Position numbers and translations under genes: made by a program
Part shown: in pieces, positions 53,352 to 61,933 of the stretch
How positions within the stretch are numbered: position 1 is the first letter of the stretch
Layout: the number at the start of each line of letters is the position of its first letter
DNA from: Heligmosomoides polygyrus polygyrus
Taxonomy: Eukaryota; Nematoda; Chromadorea; Rhabditida; Heligmosomidae
Direction: 5' to 3'
Assembly: GCA_947396885.1 (NCBI GenBank)
Contig: OX377206.1
Location: 17,355,114 to 17,419,113 of the forward strand
DNA: 64,000 bases
Notes under the pieces: generated by a model
The model's database searches: none
Told to the model about the DNA's origin: nothing
What the model saw: only the letters and a program-made list of their open reading frames with translations

Positions 53352-55910
53352 ATGTCAACAGCATCCTCTAACAACGATATCCTCTCCGAAGCCATGCAAG
53401 CCCTCGACGACAACGTCTTCGCTCCGCAGACGCCAGCGCATGAGGACAATGCGGCAAGGGATTCGCAGGTACAAACGCAAGCCCCACCCCAACCGCTTAT
53501 GCAGTTGGACAAGCTTCCGCTTGAGTCGTTTTCTGGGGATATCACGCAGTTTCACAGTTTTTGGAGCGCTTTCGAGTTAGCCATTCACAATAATTCCAGC
53601 ATTCCACCTGTTTATAAGTTTCTGTATTTGCGAGGTTTGCTTAAAGGCGACGCGCGTGTAGTCTTGCAGGATTTAGATCCGGATGAATGCAATTATGCTG
53701 ACCTGGTCCAAGCGCTTAAGCGCAGATACGATCGTCCGCATAGGACACGAGCCAGGCTTCACATGCAGTTGAAACAACTGCCGAAATCCGGACTCGCAGG
53801 ATCAGAGCTTCGCGAGACATGGTTCCGCATCTCAGGACTTCTCCACGGACTACGCAAATTCGAAGACTTCAAGATGGTTCTTCCCATCCTTGACTTAGTC
53901 AAGGGCAAATTCCCTCAGGAGATCCAGACGAAGCTTCACGACTTCGAGTTCCAGAAAGGAGAAGACTTCGACCTTGACGCAGTTATGCATCATTTGGACA
54001 ATATCATCGCGTCGAAGGAGAATTACGAAGATTCAACCATGCTTAACGAGGACTACGCCGTCCATGTCAATACGCCGCAGCGGGGAAGGACGAGAACGCC
54101 TTCACCGCATAGACACGACACTAACATCTGTCATTTCTGCGATTCATCGGACCATGAAACATCGCAGTGCCAAGTCAAGATCCCAGTGTTCGTTCGACGT
54201 AGACGTGTCCGCGCATTTACGCTCTGCTACAGATGCTTGCGCCAAGGACACTCTGTAACGACATGCGAACGCAGACCATGTCGACACTGTGGACATCCAC
54301 ACCACGAACTCCTGTGTCAAGAGCGCAGGAGCGGAAGATCGAATTCGCGTGACGGCTCCAGATCGCGAGAGGATAGCTACAGTCGTTTTCATCGTTATCA
54401 ATCGCCATCAAGGGATCGTTATCCCTCAAGAAGTCCATCCAGGAGCAGAAGACGCTCCAGGAGTCCATCATACGATCGACATCATCGTTCACGCTCGTAC
54501 GACAGATACGAACACGGATCGCATAGGCGAGAAAGATCGCATTCGCCACGGAGACGGTATAGATCTCCATCCTCTCACGTCACATTCAAGTCCAACAGGG
54601 GACGAAGCTACTACGATCGCCCTAGGAGACCATTTTCGCGTTCACCATCGCAGTACACTGTATCGGAGACGGATCACGAGTTCGAACAGCTCCAACAAAC
54701 ATATTTAGCACGCAGGTCACCAGGCGTATACTTCTCCGGTCAGTGTGCTAGCCTTACGCTAGCCATCGCAAAAGCGTACGTTCGCGACTCCGAGCGCCTC
54801 GAAGACGTTGTATTACTTCTGGATTCAGGCGCGCAAAATAGCTTTGTCACAACGCACGCAGTGACGCGTTTAGGGTTACCTGTAGCGGATAGACGACAAC
54901 GCACTTTCGTAGCGTTTGGAGGTCAAAGAGTTTCAGAGATTTCAGGAGTTACGCAGTTGAGCCTTGTCGACTTGTTCGACGAGAAGCTCACACTAACCCT
55001 TACGACTAAAGACGTTATCACTCTATCGCAGCGTCCACCTCATCTGTCAAGCGCAGACGTCGAGTTCATTCGACGAACAGGATACGACATGCCGTTGTGC
55101 CACTCCTGTGGTCCAGTTTTTCCAGACATACTGGTTGGCATAGACGCCTACTGGGACGTAGTGACATCAGATCCCCCAGTACAGCTACCATCAGGTATGT
55201 TCTTAACGCATTCCAGGTTTGGTACCGTCGTTTCAGGCATGCAGGATTTTCACGTGGATCGTCGCCACGACGATTACCCCATACGCACTCTATCGCAGAT
55301 TCGCAGAACGCAGACGAAGCAATTGAACGGTTATGGTCGCTCGACTGGCATAGTCGATGAACACCACCCCGACGTAGATACGGAGTTGGATCAGCGCATT
55401 CTCGATAAGTTTTATAACACCTCTCAGCTTATTGATGGTTATTTGTACGTTCAATTCCCGTGGAAAGAATCCCATCCCAAGCTTAAGGATAATAAGCAGT
55501 TAGCATTTTGTCGTCTTGTAAGCCAGTTTAGGAAGCTTAGCCAAACACCGAAAGTTTGGTCGCAATACGCCAAGACAATCGAGGAACACCTTCGGGCAGG
55601 CTTCATTGAAGAAGTCCAGGAACATCGGTTCGACGATCATCGGGTCTACTATATACCCCATCAGGCGGTATACAAGGAGTCATCGTCCACCACGAAGTTA
55701 CGAGTCGTTTTCGACGCATCGTCAAGGCAGAAAGGGGCTCCGAGCCTCAACGATTGTCTCCATCAAGGACCGACTCTATTACCGGACCTCGCAGGACTCT
55801 TACTACGGTCAAGACTTCATCGCTACTTGCTCATCGCAGATGTCGAGAAGGCTTTCCATCAAATACGCCTTCAGAAGTCCCAACGCGACGCTACAAGATT
55901 CCGGGGCTGA
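53352..55910 (+). CDS. BEL/Pao Gag, protease and start of reverse transcriptase
   Basis: From ATG 53352 the frame runs 852 codons. Residues about 50-240 are the BEL/Pao Gag domain (LPLESFSGDITQFHSFW). Three zinc knuckles follow: CX2CX4HX4C at about 260-273 and 292-305, then CX2CX3HX4C at 310-322. Residues about 326-434 form an Arg/Ser-rich domain (SRSPSRSRRRSRSPS); I count about 60 percent Arg plus Ser over the first 84 residues. The aspartic protease has DSGA at 491-494 (GAT at 54822) and an ILVGIDAYWD block. The reverse transcriptase starts with KLRVVFDASS, SLNDCLHQGP and IADVEKAFHQI (catalytic Asp codon 55839). The frame ends at TGA 55908-55910, where elements A and B indicate RT should continue (ATRFLW in element B); the rest is in another frame, so a 1-base deletion or a frameshift site lies at about 55890-55908. 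Confidence 0.9.
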   Translation: MSTASSNNDILSEAMQALDDNVFAPQTPAHEDNAARDSQVQTQAPPQPLMQLDKLPLESFSGDITQFHSFWSAFELAIHNNSSIPPVYKFLYLRGLLKGDARVVLQDLDPDECNYADLVQALKRRYDRPHRTRARLHMQLKQLPKSGLAGSELRETWFRISGLLHGLRKFEDFKMVLPILDLVKGKFPQEIQTKLHDFEFQKGEDFDLDAVMHHLDNIIASKENYEDSTMLNEDYAVHVNTPQRGRTRTPSPHRHDTNICHFCDSSDHETSQCQVKIPVFVRRRRVRAFTLCYRCLRQGHSVTTCERRPCRHCGHPHHELLCQERRSGRSNSRDGSRSREDSYSRFHRYQSPSRDRYPSRSPSRSRRRSRSPSYDRHHRSRSYDRYEHGSHRRERSHSPRRRYRSPSSHVTFKSNRGRSYYDRPRRPFSRSPSQYTVSETDHEFEQLQQTYLARRSPGVYFSGQCASLTLAIAKAYVRDSERLEDVVLLLDSGAQNSFVTTHAVTRLGLPVADRRQRTFVAFGGQRVSEISGVTQLSLVDLFDEKLTLTLTTKDVITLSQRPPHLSSADVEFIRRTGYDMPLCHSCGPVFPDILVGIDAYWDVVTSDPPVQLPSGMFLTHSRFGTVVSGMQDFHVDRRHDDYPIRTLSQIRRTQTKQLNGYGRSTGIVDEHHPDVDTELDQRILDKFYNTSQLIDGYLYVQFPWKESHPKLKDNKQLAFCRLVSQFRKLSQTPKVWSQYAKTIEEHLRAGFIEEVQEHRFDDHRVYYIPHQAVYKESSSTTKLRVVFDASSRQKGAPSLNDCLHQGPTLLPDLAGLLLRSRLHRYLLIADVEKAFHQIRLQKSQRDATRFRG

Positions 55911-56494
55911 AGGACACGAGTAGTCCACCGTCGTCAAGTAACTTGCGCATATTCCGGTTTACAAGGATACCTTTCGGGGTTAACGCATCTCCGTTCATGC
56001 TATCAGCGTCCATTCAGTTATACCTTCGTCGCAATTCCACCCAGTTGGCGAAGGAAGTAGAACGCAACACCTATGTAGACAACGTATTACTCGGTTCGGA
56101 CACTTGCGAACAGGCCATTAGGAAGTATCGCGCAGCCAAACAACTTTTCAGGCAAATGCACATGAACCTTCGCGAATTTCTGTGCAACTCCGAAGTGGTC
56201 AATCGCGCATTTTCAGAACAGGATTCCATCCTAAACGCTAGCCACGCCACGTTGTTGGGTATCGCTTGGAATGCACGTAGGGACACGTTAAACATCCCGT
56301 TCAAAACCCTACATGTACAGGTAGTATCAAAGCGCACCGCATTACGCGCATTAGCTTCCACGTACGATCCATTGGGTCTTCTCACACCCTTCCTTTCTCC
56401 GTTCAAGGTCTTCATCCAAGACTTGTGGGCTAAACATCAAGGTTGGGATGACCAGTTGGACCCTCAGGACAGCCAAAAGTGGTCGCAATTGTGA
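55892..56494 (+). CDS. BEL/Pao reverse transcriptase, palm to connection (shifted frame)
   Basis: Continues the polymerase in the -1 frame relative to gag: GLKDTSSPPSSSNLRIFRFT, IPFGVNASPFML, then the polymerase box TYVDNVLLGSD (YVDN codons 56072-56083), and ALASTYDPLGLLTPFL. YVDN in place of YVDD is shared with the unrelated decayed element B, so it is a family trait and not damage. The frame meets TGA at 56492-56494 and then continues open in the same frame to 58780, so this TGA is a single nonsense codon inside pol. Confidence 0.85.
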   Translation, partial: YKIPGLKDTSSPPSSSNLRIFRFTRIPFGVNASPFMLSASIQLYLRRNSTQLAKEVERNTYVDNVLLGSDTCEQAIRKYRAAKQLFRQMHMNLREFLCNSEVVNRAFSEQDSILNASHATLLGIAWNARRDTLNIPFKTLHVQVVSKRTALRALASTYDPLGLLTPFLSPFKVFIQDLWAKHQGWDDQLDPQDSQKWSQL

Positions 56495-58780
56495 TCAGCT
56501 ATCCTGTCACCATTGCCAGTCATTCCTAGGTACATCCTACCCAACTTCGCAGTTACATCAGCTTTCGAGCTATGCGTTTTCGGGGACGCTTCCAAGCGCT
56601 TATATGCCTGTTGTGCTTATTTGCTTTGCCGTACGCAGTCTGCAGTAACATCTCATTTGGTCATGGCAAAATCGCATCTCAATGACACCAAGCCAATTAC
56701 CATTCCGCGTGCAGAACTCATGGCAGCTTCAATCGGCATACGTTTAGCGCAATACCTCGTCAAGCAGCTGGACGTTAAGTTGGCCGCAGTACATCTATTT
56801 TCAGACTCACTCATTACTTTACACTGGATCCACTCGCAGAAGAGCTATAAGACCTTTGTCCGCAATCGTGTGTCAGCTATCCGCAAGGCGATGTCGACGT
56901 TCCAAGAGCAAGGCATCCGGACTAAGTGGTACTATGTCGCCTCGCAGGACAATCCTGCTGATTGTGCGACTCGTGGGTTATCCACGAACGAAGCTTCCGG
57001 ACATATTTGGTGGACAGGTCCGACATTCTTGTCGGAGCCCTGTTCTCGATGGCCTCACGTCGACAAGGATTTCGCAGAGACACCGATCGACTCCACGGAC
57101 GACGAAGAGGAGAAGGTGCACGTGAGTCTTAGTCAACAAAACGTTTATCAGTCAGTCATACCATTCGCAAGTACCAATAGGTACACTAAACTCATCAATA
57201 TCGTAGTTTACATCTTGCGATTCATACGCATCCGGTTATTTGATCACGTTTCGTTAGTCGCAAAAGGGTCGTTGACAGCTCAGTTACCCTTCCTGGCAGC
57301 CATATCCTCTTCGGGGGTAATAACGCCATCAGAGGTCGCAGCCGCAGAAACGCTACTCGTGCTTGCGCATTATCGCGAGCAAGAACACGTTTTGCAGCGG
57401 ATAAATCTTGAGCGGTTTAACGCACGCAGAGCCGACGACGGACTTATACGTTGTCCGGCGCGTGTAGGGCCTCGAGAGACAGCGCCAATATTACTTCTGC
57501 CAGGTCATAGGCTCATGTACATAATCACGTTACATCACCATCATGCACTATATCATTCTGGCGTATACTCCACAATAGCAAGCTTACGCAAAACCTACTT
57601 CATTCCATCAATTCGTAGGTCGGTGGCAAAAATACTTCGCACATGCGTTACGTGTAGAAAAGCCAACGCATTTCCGTATAGGTACCCAAACATGCCTAGT
57701 CTTCCAACGGAACGGATTACCCGTTCAAGACCATTTCAGGCTGTAGGCATAGACTATCTAGGTCCTATACAATTCCAAAGTGCACATACCACTGTTTGTA
57801 AAGCGTGGGTTTGTCTAATTACCTGTATGTCGACAAGAGCAGTTCATTTAGAGCTAATCCTCAATAACACCGTTCAGGAGTTCTTGTTATCGTTTCGCAG
57901 GTTTTTAGCACGCAGAGGCACGCCAGACATCATTTACAGTGACAACTCAACGACGTTTCATGCCGCAGAGACAGCGATCACGGAAGTCATTTACAATCCC
58001 TCCACTTGGAAGACGGTTTCAGACTTCACTTCCAGCCATAAGATCATTTGGAAGTTCATAACTCCACTGTCACCGTGGAAGGGAGGATTCTACGAGAGAA
58101 TGGTCGCACTCTTCAAATCGGCATTCCGCAAAACAGTCGGCAAATCGTTACTCTCCTTGGAAGCACTTCAAACGACCATCGTGGAGATTGAAGCAGTCAT
58201 CAATTCCAGACCGTTGACGCCCTTTAGGGAATCAGACGTGTTTGCGCATATACTCAAGCCGATAGACTTCATCTCCCCGGAAGTAGACATCCAGCTTCCA
58301 CCAGTTTCGCAGCTTCCAGACCAACACCAAGACGTTTCCCATAGACTCGTCGATTGGTACAAGGACACCATCAAGGTCTTGGATAGCTTCTGGGACATCT
58401 GGCATAGAGACTATCTCGCAGCTTTGCGCGAGAGACAGCAAATTCCGCATCGTCGAAAAAGATCCGCGACGAAGACGCCAAAAGAAGGAGACATAGTGCT
58501 CATGGCAGACGATAAACTGCCTAGAGGACAGTGGCCGTTAGGAGTCCTCATGAAGATCTGTTACGGTCAGGACAACGTCGCAAGATCGGCTACTGTCAGA
58601 ACGAGCGCAGGACGACAGCTAATAAGATCTTTAGCTCATCTCTACCCGTTAGAAATATCCGCTCCAGACGTTTCGGACTCTCCTGGGTCAGATTCGTCAT
58701 CAACACCACCACGTAAGCGGGTACAGCCATCACGCGCAGCTAAAACCGCGTACAAAGTCCTCAAGTCAGGGTCTCTCTGA
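56495..58780 (+). CDS. BEL/Pao RNase H and integrase
   Basis: Same frame as the preceding segment, after one TGA. RNase H: VFGDAS, PRAELMA, LFSDSLITLHW and NPADCATRGL. Integrase: an HHHHALYHSG...CVTCRKAN zinc region, then catalytic residues VGIDYLGP (Asp 57752), YSDNSTTF (Asp 57941) and FYERMV (Glu 58094), with 50 residues between the last Asp and Glu, as expected for the large insert of BEL/Pao integrases. The C-terminal part has EGDIVLMADD and PRGQWPLGVL. It ends at TGA 58778-58780. All core residues are present. Confidence 0.9.
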   Translation, partial: SAILSPLPVIPRYILPNFAVTSAFELCVFGDASKRLYACCAYLLCRTQSAVTSHLVMAKSHLNDTKPITIPRAELMAASIGIRLAQYLVKQLDVKLAAVHLFSDSLITLHWIHSQKSYKTFVRNRVSAIRKAMSTFQEQGIRTKWYYVASQDNPADCATRGLSTNEASGHIWWTGPTFLSEPCSRWPHVDKDFAETPIDSTDDEEEKVHVSLSQQNVYQSVIPFASTNRYTKLINIVVYILRFIRIRLFDHVSLVAKGSLTAQLPFLAAISSSGVITPSEVAAAETLLVLAHYREQEHVLQRINLERFNARRADDGLIRCPARVGPRETAPILLLPGHRLMYIITLHHHHALYHSGVYSTIASLRKTYFIPSIRRSVAKILRTCVTCRKANAFPYRYPNMPSLPTERITRSRPFQAVGIDYLGPIQFQSAHTTVCKAWVCLITCMSTRAVHLELILNNTVQEFLLSFRRFLARRGTPDIIYSDNSTTFHAAETAITEVIYNPSTWKTVSDFTSSHKIIWKFITPLSPWKGGFYERMVALFKSAFRKTVGKSLLSLEALQTTIVEIEAVINSRPLTPFRESDVFAHILKPIDFISPEVDIQLPPVSQLPDQHQDVSHRLVDWYKDTIKVLDSFWDIWHRDYLAALRERQQIPHRRKRSATKTPKEGDIVLMADDKLPRGQWPLGVLMKICYGQDNVARSATVRTSAGRQLIRSLAHLYPLEISAPDVSDSPGSDSSSTPPRKRVQPSRAAKTAYKVLKSGSL

Positions 58781-58810
58781 CTGTTTTCTTCCAAACATCA
58801 TTCTTGTTCC

Positions 58811-58812
58811 AG
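58811..58812 (+). promoter_or_regulatory. Candidate splice acceptor after pol
   Basis: TTCTTGTTCCAG precedes the small frame at 58816 by three bases. Confidence 0.35.
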
Positions 58813-58815
58813 ATT

Positions 58816-58962
58816 ATGCGACTCACAGCTACTCGATTGCCTAAAGTCATGCGTGATGCGGGTCCTGAGGCGAATACCCTGAGGTACTTTAGGGTGCTTA
58901 GGGGTCAGTTAACGCAGAGGCGCGGTCGTCATCAGTACGCCTCTTATCGCCGTCCAGAGTAA
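58816..58962 (+). CDS. Small basic protein, 48 residues (hypothetical)
   Basis: ATG to TAA, 48 codons, three bases after a good acceptor and 35 after the pol stop. The product is strongly basic (TQRRGRHQY, SYRRPE at the C-terminus). Its place just after pol behind a splice acceptor is like accessory genes of complex retroelements, but no homologue is recognised and chance is possible. Confidence 0.3.
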   Translation: MRLTATRLPKVMRDAGPEANTLRYFRVLRGQLTQRRGRHQYASYRRPE

Positions 58963-59176
58963 CATCGTCCCGTAGTTTCCCCAATCCGCAGATACGTTCC
59001 AATATCAATCGACACGCTTTCCAGGTATATAGGTTTCCTTTACATGTGCAGTACTTAGGACTTGCGCAGCGTACTCTCTTCTCGTAATTACGGTACTCGT
59101 TTCGCAATACTCGTTGCACTTTGTGCCGGGTTGTGGTTCGCTCGTTACTGTATTCTAGATTGTTCTACTCGCTAGC

Positions 59177-59482
59177 ATGTCGTCTATTCTCCCTGTCTCA
59201 TTTCTACCATCCCGTCTCTCCGTTGTTCTTACTCTCATCATCTCTAATCTACTAATCCCGCACGCAGCGTCCAAATTTTGTGCAGTACACCTTTTGATTG
59301 GCCCTTATTTCCTTCTCATTCTTCCTCTCTTTGTTCGTCACTTCGATTTACTCATCTTCGATTCACTCATCTACGCTCCTCACATTTCTCATGTTCGACG
59401 CGCAGTTACTTCACTGCGTGCCCCCTTCATCTTCTCATTCTCTCTCTCTCTCCTTTCGCATTTTCATTCATCTTATAGATAG
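59177..59482 (+). CDS. Hydrophobic 101-residue frame (hypothetical)
   Basis: From ATG 59177: an N-terminal hydrophobic stretch with a signal-peptide look (RLSVVLTLIISNLL), then two or three more hydrophobic segments. The DNA is pyrimidine-rich, which alone yields Leu/Ser/Phe-rich translations, so coding is uncertain. If real it would be a small membrane protein in the place where an envelope gene would lie. Confidence 0.25.
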   Translation: MSSILPVSFLPSRLSVVLTLIISNLLIPHAASKFCAVHLLIGPYFLLILPLFVRHFDLLIFDSLIYAPHISHVRRAVTSLRAPFIFSFSLSLLSHFHSSYR

Positions 59483-59501
59483 TTCCATACTGCACACGTA
59501 G

Positions 59502-59852
59502 GTAAGGAAACTGCACATGCCTAGGTAATTTAGTCATCCTTGCATTTCTCTTGTGTTATTCTCTCCCACTAATCTACATGGCTGGAAAGCGCATCGCATA
59601 TACGTATCCCTGCAAACTCTTTATTGTTTAGTTATTTTTGCTAGTTAGTCCAAATAGTAGTAGCTCCTACCCTTTAGTAGCATTAGTTACCTTTCAGTAG
59701 TCATAGGTATTCCCTTAGTTGCTCCTACTAGTTACGTCTCTCCTATCCCTCGTAGTTTTTAACATCATTCCACAAGTCGACTTTAACATCATGCCGCAGT
59801 ATCGATCGACTGGTGCGTAGGTAGGCCTCAAGTCTATCCATTACTATTACAG
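59502..59852 (+). other. Candidate intron before ORF3
   Basis: Donor CGTAG|GTAAGG (59502) and acceptor CTATTACAG (59851-59852) enclose 351 T- and TAG-rich bases. ORF3 starts 42 bases later. A second donor CTAG|GTAATT is at 59525. Confidence 0.4.
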
Positions 59853-59893
59853 GTAATTGCGCATAGGCCTAACCAGCCACTCGTGTTCTCGAG

Positions 59894-61735
59894 ATGCAGC
59901 CGACGACTTCCATCAAGGGAAAGACCCCTCGTGGTCAGCCAGTGGTCCAGCCAGCTTCGACTGATTCGCAAGCGCAGTTTCATACTGTGCGCCAGGCAGA
60001 GGACATCACGCCGGCACCCTCGACTTCGCAGCTACAGAGCGACACCGAAGACGCACTCGCGCTGCAGTTCGTTCGCATCCTGCAGAAGAATCCGGCAGCG
60101 GACATTCCGCTCATCAAGCAGTTGACCGACGAACTCAGCCAGCTGACAGCGGTGAAGGAACACCCCGAAGTTGAGGTACCTTTAAGCGCAGTCTCGATGC
60201 AAAAGAGAGAGCCTACGGTAGCCGAGAGGCTTCTCGCGTTGGTTCGTAAGCGCGATCCGAAACAGTACTTTAGCCGCGCAGACGATTTCGAGCTCCAGCT
60301 CGACGCAGTTCCGGTCCACGATAGACCGCTACTCGCGTTGCTTCAGAAGCTGACTATCGCGCTCAACCCTGAGCATATTTTTGATTCAAAGCACCTCGGC
60401 GCGCACGACTACATTCAGATAGATGCGTATTTGCGTTCAGATCTATATCGCAGTCTCCGCAGCTACATCACGAAGGAAGTTTATCTTCCGGAATGGTCGG
60501 ATGCAGAGCAATCGCGGTATCCGCAGTGCGCAGTGTTGATCGTCGCGCAGAATTTGAAAGGTATTAAGGTGCAGTCGAATTCGCTTCAGGAGTTGCTTGC
60601 GACGCTCGCTAACGCGCCAATACTCAATTTCGGCTCTCCACTCTTTGAAAACATCATGACAATTCAGTCCCTAATCCATAACATCACAGCTAGGCAGGCC
60701 GCAATACATAATCAGTTTACTCCGCAAGCGTTCAGGCAAGACGATCAGCCACGCTTGGCGGATCAGCTCGCGCAGTACGGTATTCATTTTTCAGATGTTC
60801 ACGACGCACTCGCACTGGCTACGGCTACAGTCGCTGAGGCACAGCAAGTGCTTTCAGATCTCTCGCAACAGCATCTCGAACGGCTGCTCACCATCCAAGA
60901 CGATGAGGTCTTCGCAGCGACAGAACAGGTCCAGCCGCAAGCACTATCAAGCGGCGCAGGGACCAAGCGCCAGATGCAGTCTCCGACTTTCTCGGAGGAG
61001 ATCGACAAGTTGGCCAGGAAAGCCAGCCTGAGACCGACGCCGCAGCCGATTGGGGATATCCCTATGGACGAACCCCATCAGGTAGCGCATGTCGCTCAGC
61101 TAGGACAGGGATCCGTGGTTTATCAGCAGTTCCCTCACGCAGTTGCAGCTGAAGAAGAGGTTCCAGCGCAAGTCGCAGCTCCGGTTGTAGGGCCAGTTCA
61201 GGTTGCCGCTCAGCCGATGGCTACGATGCGAGCTGTTGCAGCTCCTTCGGCTCCAATTCCGCCTGTTAGGATTCCTTTGGAACGCGCAGTGTCGCCAGGC
61301 ACTGCTGAGCTTGCGCAGGATCCCGGATCCACCTACAGGCATAGGGATTTCACGCCACCACGTTATCAGTACCCTCTCCAACCGCAGTTCCAGGAAGAAC
61401 AGGAGCATGTGGTTCCTAGTTGCTTCTTCTGCCACGGTTATCATTATTCCTCAGGTTGCCACGTAGTCGTAAACTTATCGGCTAGACTATACATCCATGC
61501 GCAACGAGGTAGATGATTCAAATGTGGCGAAGAGCATGACGAGCGCAATTGTACACTCAGGCGCAAATGTCGCGCATGCCAGAGCCTAAGGCATCACACC
61601 GCCTTTTGCAAATACAACAACCACGTGCGAGTAGATTTTCCAGAGCACGAATTCTATGACAGGCTCGAGGCAGCGATGGCCGACGCACGGGAAGTCAGGA
61701 TGAGACGCCGAAGAGCGCAGTTCCAGGAGTACTAA
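59894..61735 (+). CDS. ORF3: second Gag-like zinc-knuckle protein downstream of integrase
   Basis: From ATG 59894 the frame is open for 540 codons to TGA 61514-61516, then a further 72 codons in frame to TAA 61733-61735. Residues 1-60 are polar and disordered-looking. About 60-360 are mostly helical (ALALQFVRILQK, LLALLQKLTIALNP, IDAYLRSDLYRSLRSYI). About 400-480 are Ala/Pro/Val/Gln-rich. The C-terminus has a knuckle CFFCHGYHYSSGC (CX2CX3HX4C), a second whose first Cys position is the TGA (followed by FKCGEEHDERNC) and a third CRACQSLRHHTAFC (CX2CX4HX4C). A basic tail RMRRRRAQF ends it. Gag genes normally precede pol; a second nucleocapsid-like gene after integrase is unusual. It lies where envelope genes lie, yet no signal peptide or membrane segment is seen. 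The sequence is not recognised beyond the knuckles. Confidence 0.75.
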
Positions 61736-61741
61736 GATCAC

Positions 61742-61933
61742 GTGAGTCGCATGGACGCATTTCCTTCTCTACTTTCCTACTTTAGCTAGTTGTTTCTTAG
61801 CCTCCTTCTAGTTCTTTAGTTAGCCTCTTTAATTTATATATCTATTTTCGCACTCGCATGGTACTTTACTCTTTATTTAGTCACTTCTTTAGTACTTTCT
61901 AGTTGATCTCTTTTCCCGTATCTCCTATTACAG
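61742..61933 (+). other. Candidate 3' intron
   Basis: Donor ATCAC|GTGAGT (61742) and acceptor CCTATTACAG (61932-61933) enclose 192 T-rich bases just after the ORF3 stop. The acceptor CTATTACAGGT repeats the one before ORF3. Confidence 0.35.

Noticed and set aside
61514..61516. Selenocysteine codon
   Set aside because: The Cys-position TGA invites the idea, but I see no SECIS-like structure I could defend; a point nonsense mutation is simpler.
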